From: UBA8337 sp963932545
Lineage (GTDB): Bacteria; Pseudomonadota; Alphaproteobacteria; RS24
Reading direction: 5' to 3'
Assembly: GCA_963932545.1 (NCBI GenBank)
Contig: CAWVRH010000013.1
Location: 3,363-67,362, forward strand
DNA length: 64,000 nt
Each line of letters begins with the position of its first letter. The stretch's first letter is position 1. Below, piece after piece: positions 44,858-54,571 of this stretch. The translations under genes were made by a program, and so were the position numbers. The notes under the pieces are model-generated. The model had not been told where the DNA came from. It saw nothing but the letters and a program-made list of their open reading frames with translations, and searched no databases.

Positions 44858-46890
44858 ATGCGCCAACACCATTTTTCGATGCTGATAGTCAGTTTTGCGG
44901 CCGCCATAGCGGTTTTTTCGGCTGGCCGAATGAACCGCCCGTCGCGGTCAGCTTGGCTTTGGCCACGCTGGCTTTAATTATTTTGCAATATGGCGAGCAA
45001 CGCACCCGTCCCCGCGTGCGCCGTGCGGGCCTTGTTTTATTGGCATTTGCTTTCGGCTTTGGCTGGGCGCAGGCCTTTACCCATTGGCATGGCGCTTCGA
45101 CGGGCAGTATTTATATTGCGTCCAGTGATGTTTGGCAGCCCGGCGCTGAGCCCAGCGAGCCTCGCCTTCTTAGCGGGGTTGTCGATTGGTCGGAGCCAAC
45201 GCCGCGCGGTAGTCGTGTGGATTTGCGCTACACTGATTATTTAGACCGTCCGCTAACTTTGCGCCTGTATGGCGGCCAAGAGTTAGCGCATGTTTTATTG
45301 CCTGGCTGTCAGGTGCAACTGCACGTGGCGCTGGAGCCTTTGGCTCTGCCGACGGTGGTTGATGGCTATGACCCGCGTGCGTCGGCTTGGTTCGATGGCC
45401 AGCGTGGACGCGGGTTCGTCCGCGAGGTGCAAAGTGTCGATTGCACGGTGAGCCCAACCTTGGGGCATCGATTGGCGCGTTTGCGCTTGGCCTTAGCGGC
45501 AAAGTATAGAGGACCCATGTCCGATAGGGTGGGGCCGGTTGCGGCCGCTTTGGTAACCGGCGTGCGGGGGATGATATCGAAACCCGTGCGCGAAGCTTTC
45601 CGCCACAGCGGATTGGCGCATATGTTGGCGATATCGGGTTTGCACATGGCGCTTTTTGCGGGCTCGATATACGCCTTATTGAGGTTTTTGGCCGCCCTAT
45701 GGCCCGGCCTCGTGTTGCGCCGAGACGTGCGAAAGCCATGCGCCATTATCGCGCTTTTGGCCGCGACAGGTTACCTCGCTTTGTCGGGGGGCAGCGTCGC
45801 TACGCAGCGGGCTTATATTATGTTGGCGATTTTCTTTCTCGCCATTCTGCTCGACCGACCCGCCGTCAGCATGCGCAATGTGCTATGGGCGGCGGTGTTT
45901 GTTTTGTTATGGCGACCCTATGCCATTATGCAGGTGGGGTTTCAAATGAGCTTTGCCGCGGTTATGGCACTTGTCGCGGTCTATGAAATTTGGCAACGCC
46001 GAGACACATTGCACCTTCGCATTGAAGAAATGGCGCCCGTCAAACGATTGCTTCGGCTTGGTTGGCGCTATGGGTCGGGGCTGGCGCTGACCAGTCTGAT
46101 TGCGGGCTCGGTGACTGGCTATTTGGCGCTGCTGCATTTTCATCAAATTGGCACTTACGGCCTGCCGGCCAATCTATTGGCTATGCCGCTATTTACCACG
46201 CTGATTATGCCGATGACGCCGCTGTCGCTTTTGGCTATCCCAGCTGGGTTGGACGCAGGCCTGATGGCCGTCATGCAGCTAGGGCTAAAGGGAGTGCTTT
46301 CCATCGCTACCTTTATGACCGGTCTGGAGGGCGCTTTGCTGAAGCCAGGCGCGAGCCCGGCTTGGGTTCTTCCGACCGCTTCCATTGGTTTTCTTGTTTT
46401 ATGTTTGGTGCCTAAACGGGCGCGTTGGTTGGGGGTTGTGCCTATTTTACTCGGGTTTTTATTCATCGGCTCGGGCACTCGACCGATTGCGCTTTTGGTC
46501 GGCAATGATGTGATTGTCGCGCAAAAGTGGGAAGGCGGCTTATCGCTCATGCGCCAAAATAAGCATGGCTATGAGCTGCGGCGCATCGCCAAATATCATG
46601 GGCAAGAGATAGAAGAACTGGGCGATGGCAGCTCGTGCGAAAACGGGTGCGGCTTAATTTCGAAAGACCGCATGACAATTGCTTATCTAACGCACCCCAA
46701 GCGACTTAAGATTGCCTGCCAACAGACGGATTTGGTTATTCTGCCATTTTTCAACGCGGAGCATTACCCGTGCGAGGCTTTGCTATTGGATAAATCGGCT
46801 CTGCCGCCCCGTGTGCCGCTGCAAATTGTCAGCGATGGGCGCAAATTGGTAATAAAAAAGGCGGCCCGAAGCCGCCTTTGGGAACAGTGA
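44858..46890 (+). CDS. comEC: ComEC/Rec2 family DNA-uptake channel, apparent N-terminal frameshift
   Basis: Competence-type inner-membrane channel. The main frame (first in-frame start TTG 44953, 645 codons) has the competence domain with F-R-H-S-G-L-A-H-M-L-A-I-S-G-L-H-M near 210-226, many transmembrane helices and a degenerate C-terminal domain. The usual N-terminus is split: ATG 44858 (M-R-Q-H-H-F-S-M-L-I-V-S-F) reads to a six-T run at 44913-44918, and one extra T would continue as F-F-G-W-P-N-E-P-P into the main frame. So this is a sequencing error, a real frameshift, or slippage on the T run. Coordinates span both parts. Confidence 0.85.
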
Positions 46891-46901
46891 CTAATTCCGT
46901 T

Positions 46902-47564
46902 CTAATATTTACGAATGAGCCCGACAAGGCGACCTTGCACGCGCACTTGGTCGGCGCGGAAGATGCGAGTTTCATAGGCTTGGTTGGCAGCTTCTAAGGC
47001 AATCATTTCGCCTTTGCGGCGCAAGCGCTTCAAGGTGGCTTCATGGCCTTCGACCAAAGCGACAACAATTTCGCCATTGTCGGCCGTCGCGCCGTTTTGA
47101 ATAATCGCTGTGTCGCCATCTAGAATACCAGCTTCAATCATCGAATCACCATGCACTTCGAGCGCATAATGTTCTCCTGAGCGGAGCATTTCCATGGGAA
47201 CAGAGATTTGATTCACTTCTTCTTGCAGCGCCTCAATAGGCGTTCCGGCGGCAATTCGACCCATTACAGATATCGATACCGAGCGATCATCATTGGCCGC
47301 AACAGGTGGCGCACTGGCCCGAGAGGGGCTGGCCAGACTGGCCGATAGGGTATCGGGTAATTTAACTACTTCGAGCGCTCGGGCACGGTGAGCCAAGCGT
47401 TTGATGAAGCCACGCTCTTCTAAAGCGGTGATAAGACGGTGAATGCCAGACTTGGAACGCAGGTTCAAAGCTTCCTTCATTTCGTCAAAACTGGGCGATA
47501 CGCCAGTCTCTTTCAACCGTTCATTGATGAACAACAAAAGCTCGTATTGTTTTTTCGTAAGCAT
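46902..47564 (-). CDS. lexA: LexA repressor
   Basis: SOS master repressor, 220 residues. N-terminal winged helix (about 1-65), self-cleavage site Ala106-Gly107 (R-I-A-A-G-T), catalytic Ser141 (H-G-D-S-M-I-E) and Lys179 (A-T-L-K-R). Its stop lies 12 bp from the convergent comEC end. The upstream region contains two near-consensus SOS boxes, consistent with autoregulation, and the window also holds a perfect LexA box at 23822-23836. Confidence 0.97.
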   Translation of the reverse strand: MLTKKQYELLLFINERLKETGVSPSFDEMKEALNLRSKSGIHRLITALEERGFIKRLAHRARALEVVKLPDTLSASLASPSRASAPPVAANDDRSVSISVMGRIAAGTPIEALQEEVNQISVPMEMLRSGEHYALEVHGDSMIEAGILDGDTAIIQNGATADNGEIVVALVEGHEATLKRLRRKGEMIALEAANQAYETRIFRADQVRVQGRLVGLIRKY

Positions 47565-47581
47565 AGGGGCCCCTCAAAGTA

Positions 47582-47631
47582 GAACGAATCACTAACTCTT
47601 TTGTTCTACTTTTATTCGCATTTGGGTGCAA
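47582..47631 (-). promoter_or_regulatory. lexA promoter with two imperfect SOS boxes
   Basis: On the minus strand TTGCAC (47631-47626), 17 bp, TAGAAC (47608-47603). Two LexA-box-like sequences follow: GAAT-N7-GAAC (47617-47603), overlapping the -10, and GTTA-N7-GTTC (47596-47582). Each has one mismatch to the 8 fixed bases of the alphaproteobacterial consensus. Confidence 0.6.
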
Positions 47632-47650
47632 GAGGCTTAATTCGAGTTAT

Positions 47651-48466
47651 TTATGATTCGGTCAATTTTCGGGTCGCTAAGACGATATCTTCTTGCCGCA
47701 TCAAGCTCTCCCCAACGAGAAACGCCGGAACGCCATCGTCCATCAGCCCGCGCACATCGGCGCCCGAAGAGATGCCGCTTTCGCTGACCAGTAAAATATC
47801 GTCTGGCACATGGGTCATCAGCTCCCGCGTCGTCTCAAGGCGGGTCTCGAAAGTCCGCAAATTGCGATTGTTGACGCCCAGCAGTTTCGGCTTCAAGGCC
47901 AAGGCGCGCTGCATCTCAGGCGCGTCATGCACTTCAAACAAAGCGTCCATGCCAAATTGCGTGGCCGCGTCATAAAGCTCGCTGGCTTGGGCGTCGCTGG
48001 TCGAGGCCAAGATGATAAGAATCGCGTCGGCTCCCCAGCTTCTGGCTTCGGCTACTTGATAGGGGTCATACATAAAATCTTTGCGCAAAACCGGAAGCGC
48101 GCAAGCCGCCCGCGCGGCTACCAGATACTCTGGTGCGCCTTGAAAGCTTGGGCCATCGGTTAAAACCGACAGGCAGGCCGCGCCGCCTTGTTCGTAGCTT
48201 TGGGCAATCATGGGCGGGTTAAAGTCAGCGCGAATGAGGCCTTTGGAGGGGCTGGCTTTTTTAATTTCCGCAATCAAGGCTGGCTTGTTTTGCCCTGCTT
48301 TGGTTTTCAAAGCCTCGATAAACCCCCGAGGTATATCACCAGCATCGCTTATGGCTTTGGCCTCATCCATCACTTGCGCATACGGGCGAGCGGCTTTGGC
48401 AGCGGCAATTTCTTCCAGCTTATAGGCAGTGATATGCGCCAGAATGTCGGTTGGTTGAGAGGTCAT
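47651..48466 (-). CDS. trpC: Indole-3-glycerol phosphate synthase
   Basis: Fourth step of tryptophan synthesis. TIM-barrel enzyme of 271 residues with E-I-K-K-A-S-P-S-K-G near 66-75, R-K-D-F near 128-131, G-V-N-N-R-N-L near 197-203 and S-E-S-G-I near 228-232. No fused TrpF. Last gene of the trpE-G-D-C order, 3 bp after trpD. Confidence 0.97.
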   Translation of the reverse strand: MTSQPTDILAHITAYKLEEIAAAKAARPYAQVMDEAKAISDAGDIPRGFIEALKTKAGQNKPALIAEIKKASPSKGLIRADFNPPMIAQSYEQGGAACLSVLTDGPSFQGAPEYLVAARAACALPVLRKDFMYDPYQVAEARSWGADAILIILASTSDAQASELYDAATQFGMDALFEVHDAPEMQRALALKPKLLGVNNRNLRTFETRLETTRELMTHVPDDILLVSESGISSGADVRGLMDDGVPAFLVGESLMRQEDIVLATRKLTES

Positions 48467-48469
48467 GGG

Positions 48470-49492
48470 CTAGCTCGCAAGTTTTTGGGACGTGGCAACC
48501 AAATTGGCCAAGACAGTGCGCGCGCCGCCATCATCAATAGCAAGGGCGGCCATCTCAACGCCTTCTTTCAAAGTTTCGGCCTTGTGGCACACCACCAAGG
48601 CGGCCGCAGTGTTGAGCAGAACGATGTCGCGATACGCGCCGGTCTCGCCGTCGAGCAGGGCGGTCATAGCGGCCGCGTTTTTCTCTGGCGTGCCGCCGAC
48701 TAAATCTTCGGGCTTGGCGCGGGGAAGGCCTGCATCTTCTGGGGTCACTTCAAAGACATTGATTTCGCCTTTGCGCAGACTGGCCACCGTGCTGGGCCCG
48801 GTCGTGGTCAGCTCGTCCATGCCATCCGAGCCATGCACGACCCAAGCGCGTTCGGAGCCGAGTTTTTTTAACACTTGGGCGAGCGGCTCTACCCATTGTT
48901 TGTCGAACACGCCGAGCAATTGGCGGTTGGCGCCGGCGGGATTAGACAGAGGGCCCAATAAATTAAAGATGGTGCGAAAGCCGAGTTCTTTGCGAATGGG
49001 CGCCACATGGCGCATGGCGGCATGATGATTGGGCGCGAATAAAAACCCGATGCCAACCTCATTAATGCATTGCTCTAACGCATTGGCCGAGAGGTTTAGC
49101 TCGACGCCCAAGGCTTGCAAGACATCCGAGGAGCCCGATTTCGAGCTTTGCGCCAGCGTGCCATGTTTGGCCACGTAAGCGCCGCACGCGGCTGCCACAA
49201 TAGCCACGGCGGTGGAGATGTTATACGAGCCGCTGCCGTCGCCGCCCGTGCCGCAAGTGTCTAGCACATGAGTGGGGGTTTTTACTTTCATCGCATTGGC
49301 GCGCATGACCGAGACGCCTGCAGCAATTTCGTCGATTGTCTCGCCGCGCACCCGAAGGGCGGTGACGAAAGATCCGATTTGCGCCGGACTGGCTTCGCCA
49401 CTTAAAATAACTTCAAAGGCTTTGCTGGCTTCGCTCGAGGTGAGCGGGCGTCCAGTTTGCAAAATCGCTAGGGTTGGTTTTAGCGCATCCAT
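48470..49492 (-). CDS. trpD: Anthranilate phosphoribosyltransferase
   Basis: Transfers phosphoribose to anthranilate. 340 residues with the PRPP/Mg motif D-T-C-G-T-G-G-D-G near 78-86, N-I-S-T-A near 94, K-H-G near 112 and the F-A-P-N-H-H-A-A-M region. 21 bp separate it from trpG. Confidence 0.97.
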   Translation of the reverse strand: MDALKPTLAILQTGRPLTSSEASKAFEVILSGEASPAQIGSFVTALRVRGETIDEIAAGVSVMRANAMKVKTPTHVLDTCGTGGDGSGSYNISTAVAIVAAACGAYVAKHGTLAQSSKSGSSDVLQALGVELNLSANALEQCINEVGIGFLFAPNHHAAMRHVAPIRKELGFRTIFNLLGPLSNPAGANRQLLGVFDKQWVEPLAQVLKKLGSERAWVVHGSDGMDELTTTGPSTVASLRKGEINVFEVTPEDAGLPRAKPEDLVGGTPEKNAAAMTALLDGETGAYRDIVLLNTAAALVVCHKAETLKEGVEMAALAIDDGGARTVLANLVATSQKLAS

Positions 49493-49513
49493 TTGAAATT
49501 CCTCTTAAATCTC

Positions 49514-50131
49514 TTAAACTTTTAAAGCTGCATCTTGCGGAATGCGGGCGTCTTCAACATCGAGCCCCGCGACGCGCAAAAACTTCGCCATCATTTTATG
49601 TCCGCCCACAGAGGCAATGCTCTCAGGATGAAATTGTAGGCCATAAACTGGCCGGGTCTTATGTTGCACGGCCATGATAACGCCATCCTCGGTTTGCGCC
49701 ATAACATCTAGGCAATCTGGCATGCTATCGGGGGCAATCATCAACGAATGATAGCGCGTCACCGTGAGGGGCTGGGGCAGGGTTTCGAACAAACCCTTGC
49801 CGGTATGTTGAATGTCGCTCAACTTGCCGTGCATAATTTTGTCGGCGCGCACCACTTTGGCACCAAAGGCTTGGCCAATGCACTGATGGCCGAGGCACAC
49901 ACCGAAGATAGGCATGTTGGCGGGCGCGGTTTTAACTAGGTCAAGGCAGATGCCCGCTTTGTCTGGATCGCAAGGGCCCGGCGAGATGACAATGCCTTCA
50001 GGGTTGCTGGCGAACACTTCTTCGGGCGTCACTTTGTCGTTACGCACCACATTGCAGTCATGGCCCAACTCGCCCAGAAACTGCACGAGGTTGAACGTAA
50101 AACTGTCGTAATTATCAATCAGCGTTAACAT
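49514..50131 (-). CDS. trpG: Anthranilate synthase component II
   Basis: Glutamine amidotransferase subunit supplying ammonia to TrpE. Class I triad: Cys in F-G-V-C-L-G-H-Q near 79-85 and the C-terminal F-H-P-E-S near 168-172. Could in principle also serve para-aminobenzoate synthesis. 205 residues, one-base overlap with trpE. Confidence 0.96.
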   Translation of the reverse strand: MLTLIDNYDSFTFNLVQFLGELGHDCNVVRNDKVTPEEVFASNPEGIVISPGPCDPDKAGICLDLVKTAPANMPIFGVCLGHQCIGQAFGAKVVRADKIMHGKLSDIQHTGKGLFETLPQPLTVTRYHSLMIAPDSMPDCLDVMAQTEDGVIMAVQHKTRPVYGLQFHPESIASVGGHKMMAKFLRVAGLDVEDARIPQDAALKV

Positions 50132-51648
50132 TAGGACCGGTTCTTTCTTTGGTTTGCCAAGTCGAGAGCTACTTCTGCGGCGCGGAACAAGGCGGCGGCT
50201 TTGTTTACCGTTTCTTCGTATTCATATTCTGACGTGCTGTCATACACCACGCCGCCGCCCGCTTGGGCGTAAAGTTTGCCGTCTTTTACCACGGCCGTGC
50301 GCAGCGCAATGCACGTATCCATATCGCCATTGGCCGAGAAATAACCCACGCAGCCAGCATAAATGCCGCGCCGTTCAGGCTCTAACTCGTCGATGATTTC
50401 CATCGCGCGAATTTTTGGTGCGCCCGAAACCGTACCAGCGGGAAAGCCAGCCACCAGCGCATCAATCTCGTCGAGGTCTTGGCGCAAAGTGCCCGTAACA
50501 TCGGAGACGATGTGAATGAGGTGTGAGGTTTTTTGCAGGCCAAAAGAAGTGTTCACTTTCACGCTGCCAATCTCCGATACGCGCCCGACATCATTGCGCC
50601 CCAGATCGAGCAGCATTAAATGTTCGGCGCGCTCTTTTTCATCGCTCAAGAGGTCGGCGCTAATGGCCGCGTCTTCGGCCAAACTCGCGCCGCGCTTTCT
50701 GGTTCCAGCGATCGGGCGAATGTTGACTTCGCGCCCTTTCACACCCACTAAAACTTCGGGGCTGGAGCCGACCACAGCGAAATCACGCAAATTTAAATAG
50801 AATAAATAGGGCGATGGATTGACCCGGCGAAGGGCGCGGTAGAGATCAAAGGGCGGTAAATCAAAATCAATGTTGAAGCGCTGGCTGAGGACGACCTGAA
50901 ACACATCGCCCGCTTCGATATAGGCTTTGGCTGTGTTTACCATGTCGTAATAAGACTGCTGGCTCATATTGGAGTTGGGCTTGGTGAAGGAATTGGGCAC
51001 GCTTAAAGACGCTTCGGGCAGGGCGCTATATAGGCGCTCCTTGGCGTCATCCAATCGCCCTAGCGCGGCTTCATAGGCGGCGTCTGCGGTTTGGGCGTCG
51101 GGGCGAACGGGGGTCACCAAACGTATCATGTCGGTTACGCTGTCAAACACCGCCATCATTGTGGGGCGCATGAACAAGCAGTCTGGCACTTGCATAATGT
51201 CTGGGTTGCTATTGGGCAGGTCTTCCATATGGCGCACCATGTCGTAGGCCATATAGCCAAAAACACCGGCCGACATTGGCGCCAAAGCCTCGGGAATTTC
51301 TAGGCGCGATTGCGCTAATATTTCGCGCAAAGCATCTAACGGTTCGCCCTGCATGGGAGTGAAGCTATCGAGATCAGAGAGCGCATTTGGGTTTACCTCT
51401 GGTTGCCCGTCGGACACGCGGAAAAGCAAATCAGGCGCCAAGCCAATCATCGAATAGCGGCCACGAATGTCGCCATCTTCTACGCTCTCTAGCAAAAAGG
51501 AAAACGGCTCGTTATGCGTCAGCTTGAGAAAGGCGGCAACCGGCGTTTCCAAATCCCCGATGAGTTGCGACCACACAAGCTGAGGATCGCCCGCCTTATA
51601 GGCAGCGATAAAGTCATCGCGGGTTGGGGTCGTCGTCGCGTTGTTCAT
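50131..51648 (-). CDS. trpE: Anthranilate synthase component I
   Basis: Converts chorismate to anthranilate. 505 residues; C-terminal chorismate-binding domain with I-A-G-T-R-K-R-G near 316, the G-T-V-S-G-A-P-K-I-R-A near 407-417 and G-G-G-V-V near 467. N-terminal regulatory domain keeps the L-L-E-S-V-E element linked to Trp feedback binding. No attenuator or leader peptide is visible; 10 bp separate it from ppiD. Confidence 0.96.
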   Translation of the reverse strand: MNNATTTPTRDDFIAAYKAGDPQLVWSQLIGDLETPVAAFLKLTHNEPFSFLLESVEDGDIRGRYSMIGLAPDLLFRVSDGQPEVNPNALSDLDSFTPMQGEPLDALREILAQSRLEIPEALAPMSAGVFGYMAYDMVRHMEDLPNSNPDIMQVPDCLFMRPTMMAVFDSVTDMIRLVTPVRPDAQTADAAYEAALGRLDDAKERLYSALPEASLSVPNSFTKPNSNMSQQSYYDMVNTAKAYIEAGDVFQVVLSQRFNIDFDLPPFDLYRALRRVNPSPYLFYLNLRDFAVVGSSPEVLVGVKGREVNIRPIAGTRKRGASLAEDAAISADLLSDEKERAEHLMLLDLGRNDVGRVSEIGSVKVNTSFGLQKTSHLIHIVSDVTGTLRQDLDEIDALVAGFPAGTVSGAPKIRAMEIIDELEPERRGIYAGCVGYFSANGDMDTCIALRTAVVKDGKLYAQAGGGVVYDSTSEYEYEETVNKAAALFRAAEVALDLANQRKNRS

Positions 51649-51658
51649 TTTGCTTGGC

Positions 51659-53554
51659 TCATCGCGAGGTCAGTTCGCTGGTGGCTCGCTCTAGATTGGC
51701 TTGGTTGACGCTGAGGCCGAAGTGACCTTGCAAACTGCGGACAAATTGATTGGTCAGGTCGAGATGATATTTACGTTTCTCGCCATCAAAAATCAGGTCT
51801 TTGGCTTCGCCATCGCGCACATCTGCCGGAATAACTTTACGGACCTGCATGACGATAATCTCGCCACCGAAGCCAACATTGGCCCAAGCAAATTTGCGGT
51901 TCGGAACCGCAAATAAACGCTTCACGGCTTCTTCTGAAAACGTGTCATTGCTGACTTGGCGGGTCATGGGTTCAGAGACCAATGGGCCACGCTTAAAGCT
52001 GGCGGCGACCGATTTAAAGCTGCCCGTTTCATTGCCTCGTTTGACCATATGCTCGGCCATGGCTTCCAACAATTTGGTGCGCTCTGCGACTTCCCATTGT
52101 TGGCTCACGGTTTTGCGAATGTCGGCCAGAGGCGGCACTTCGCTTGGCGTGATGGAGGTGAGGCGCAACCAAACATAGGTGCCATCGTCCATTTCGATCA
52201 TCGGGGTTTCTTCGCCCACGGCAGCTTCAAACAGCGAAGGCGCTATGCTGTCATAGCGCGATAGAAGCGCCGTTTTTTTGCCTTTGGTGTTCTCGCCATC
52301 GGCGTTGATGTTGCGGATGTTAATCACATTGAGGTCGAAGCGCTGGCCGACGCTCTCCAGCGTTTCGCCGCTGGCAAGTTCGTCTTCCACGGTTTCCGAG
52401 AAGGCCAACATGTCGTCGAGGGCGCGGTCATAAATAATGCGATTGCGCAGCAGGTCGGCCACTTCCGCTAAGGGCTTTGTGGTGCCGGGCGTAATGTCGC
52501 GCACGCGCAAAACCACATAACCGAGCGGGCCTTCAATCACGTCGCTAATCTCGCCTTTGTCCATGGCGAAAGCCTTTTTGGCCAAATCGGCGCTGATCAG
52601 GTCTTGCCGTTCCACCCTGCCGAGGTCTGTGTTGCTCAGCGTTTGGTTAACGGACAGAACAATTTTGGCGAAGCTGGCTTTGTTTTGCAGTAGTTTTTTC
52701 GCTTTTGCCACTTCGTCTTCATCGCTCAATACCAATTGGTCGAGGGCGCGGATTTCGGCAACGGAATATTCGTCTATCGAGGCTTCATACTCTTCTTGCA
52801 GCGTGGCGCTATCAATGGAGATTAGCTCTGCAAAACGGGCAGGCGATACCACAAGGGCTTGGCCCGAGCGTTTTTCGGGTTCGGCGAAACGCAATTTGGT
52901 TTGGCTGAAAAAGGTTTCCAATTCTTCATTGGTCGGATCGCCAATATCGTCGGTCTCTTTGAGCGTCAAAATAAGGTAACGCGCGACACGGCGTTCTAAG
53001 AAATGCTTATAGAGTTTTTCGGTCAGCGCTTTTGGCACCAAGCTTGTGTCCACGGTCGCGGTGCTTAGTTGCTCCAGCATGTGGAAGCGTCGTTGGTCTT
53101 CGACGAATAGTTTTTCGGTCAGTCCATTTTGTTGCAAGACCGAGCGGAACGTTGGCTCGTCGAACTTGCCGTTGGCGCCAAAGAAACTCGGGTCGACCAC
53201 AATGGCTTCGGCGATGGCGTCATCACTATGGCCGAGGCCCAGCTCTTCCGCAGCTTCTCGCAAAGCCGCGCTGCCTAGCATATTGTTTAGCACTTGGCCT
53301 TCGATGCCAAGGTTGCGCGCCATGGAAGGCGTAATAGTCGTGCCAAATTGTTGCGACAGGCTTTGTGTGCGCTGCATGAAGCGCAACTGATATTCTTGCC
53401 GATCAATTTTCTGGTCACCGACTTGCGCGATTTCTTCGTTCGAGAAACCCGTAAACGTGTCCGCTACGCCCCAAAGGCCAAAAGCGAAAACCAGCAAAGC
53501 GATAAGCAGAATGCCAAGCACACCGCTTATCTTGGAGCGCATAAAATTGAGCAT
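51659..53554 (-). CDS. ppiD: PpiD/SurA-type membrane-anchored peptidyl-prolyl isomerase
   Basis: Periplasmic folding factor with one N-terminal transmembrane helix (about 11-32, G-V-L-G-I-L-L-I-A-L-L-V-F-A-F-G). A SurA-N-type chaperone region follows, then a parvulin-like domain (about 240-365) and a long helical C-terminus. 631 residues. Sits upstream of trpE in the same operon, an arrangement common in alphaproteobacteria. Confidence 0.9.
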   Translation of the reverse strand: MLNFMRSKISGVLGILLIALLVFAFGLWGVADTFTGFSNEEIAQVGDQKIDRQEYQLRFMQRTQSLSQQFGTTITPSMARNLGIEGQVLNNMLGSAALREAAEELGLGHSDDAIAEAIVVDPSFFGANGKFDEPTFRSVLQQNGLTEKLFVEDQRRFHMLEQLSTATVDTSLVPKALTEKLYKHFLERRVARYLILTLKETDDIGDPTNEELETFFSQTKLRFAEPEKRSGQALVVSPARFAELISIDSATLQEEYEASIDEYSVAEIRALDQLVLSDEDEVAKAKKLLQNKASFAKIVLSVNQTLSNTDLGRVERQDLISADLAKKAFAMDKGEISDVIEGPLGYVVLRVRDITPGTTKPLAEVADLLRNRIIYDRALDDMLAFSETVEDELASGETLESVGQRFDLNVINIRNINADGENTKGKKTALLSRYDSIAPSLFEAAVGEETPMIEMDDGTYVWLRLTSITPSEVPPLADIRKTVSQQWEVAERTKLLEAMAEHMVKRGNETGSFKSVAASFKRGPLVSEPMTRQVSNDTFSEEAVKRLFAVPNRKFAWANVGFGGEIIVMQVRKVIPADVRDGEAKDLIFDGEKRKYHLDLTNQFVRSLQGHFGLSVNQANLERATSELTSR

Positions 53555-53605
53555 GAATTTATTCTCTTTCTAGATGGGCCAATAACCCAGATGGGATTTG
53601 ACAGC

Positions 53606-53634
53606 ATCATAGTGCGGCCCAGCCAATCTCGCAA
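53606..53634 (-). promoter_or_regulatory. Likely promoter of the ppiD-trpEGDC operon
   Basis: On the minus strand TTGCGA (53634-53629), 17 bp, TATGAT (53611-53606), about 50 bp before the ppiD start. Good spacing and -10. Confidence 0.55.
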
Positions 53635-53747
53635 GCTATGTAGCGGTTAAACTCGGCTGTTTTGTGCAGATAAGGGGCAAAGATGACAAACCACAGCGAA
53701 GCAGCTAAACAAAGGAAAGGGTCTGGCGCTGAAAATTGCTGACCCCA

Positions 53748-53770
53748 AATGCTGATTACAATGCTGATTA
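53748..53770 (+). repeat. 11-bp tandem repeat before tpiA
   Basis: AATGCTGATTA at 53748-53758 and 53760-53770, separated by one base, 15 bp before the tpiA start. Possibly a replication-slippage remnant. Confidence 0.4.
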
Positions 53771-53785
53771 AAATGGAGAAACGCC

Positions 53786-54571
53786 ATGGCTGCCCGCAAA
53801 ACAACCCCTATCAAAGCCCCCAAGCCGCTCGTTGCTGGCAATTGGAAAATGAATGGTAGGAGAGCCAGCCTCAGCGAAGTGAAAAAACTGGCGAGTGCGC
53901 TGGCCAAAAGCAAGACCAAGAATAAAGCCAAATGCGACGTGATGATTTGCCCGCCAGCCACTTTATTGGCGCCCCTAAAAGCCCTGAAAACCAAAGGCGT
54001 GGCCTTAGGCGGGCAAGATTGCCATGCCGCCAGCAGCGGCGCGCATACCGGCGATATCTCGGCAGACATGTTAAAAGACGCAGGCGCCACAGCGGTTATT
54101 CTGGGTCACTCAGAGCGCCGCGCCGACCATTTGGAAACCGACAAGCAAGTTAAAGCCAAAGTCGCCGCCGCCCATGGCGCGGGTCTGCTGGCGATTATGT
54201 GCGTTGGCGAAAGCCTGAAACAGCGCAAAAGCGGCGACACGTTAAAAGTCGTGAAAGCGCAATTGCGCGGCTCGCTGATGGATGGTTGCACGGCCAAAAA
54301 CACCGTGATTGCTTATGAACCCGTCTGGGCCATCGGCTCGGGCCTCACGCCCACGGTAGAGCAAGTAGAAAAGGTGCACACCGCGCTGCGCAAAGCCTTG
54401 GTGAGCCGCTTCGGCAATGAGGGCGCGAAAATGCGCATTCTCTATGGCGGCTCGGTGAAGCCTGCCAATGCAGCGGAACTGATGGCGGTGCCAAATGTCA
54501 ACGGCGCGCTGGTTGGCGGCGCGAGCCTGACCGCGAAAGATTTCGGTGGGATTATTAAGGTTTACGCTTGA
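53786..54571 (+). CDS. tpiA: Triosephosphate isomerase
   Basis: Glycolytic interconversion of dihydroxyacetone phosphate and glyceraldehyde 3-phosphate. 261 residues with Lys21 (G-N-W-K-M-N), His108 (I-L-G-H-S-E-R-R), Glu178 (A-Y-E-P-V-W-A-I-G) and the phosphate loop Y-G-G-S-V. A Lys/Pro-rich N-terminal extension of about 10 residues precedes the barrel. Its last 10 bases overlap the convergent HEPN gene. Confidence 0.97.
   Translation: MAARKTTPIKAPKPLVAGNWKMNGRRASLSEVKKLASALAKSKTKNKAKCDVMICPPATLLAPLKALKTKGVALGGQDCHAASSGAHTGDISADMLKDAGATAVILGHSERRADHLETDKQVKAKVAAAHGAGLLAIMCVGESLKQRKSGDTLKVVKAQLRGSLMDGCTAKNTVIAYEPVWAIGSGLTPTVEQVEKVHTALRKALVSRFGNEGAKMRILYGGSVKPANAAELMAVPNVNGALVGGASLTAKDFGGIIKVYA

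Noticed and set aside
51514..53650. Several plus-strand open frames across trpE and ppiD
   Set aside because: Antisense shadows of well-supported genes.
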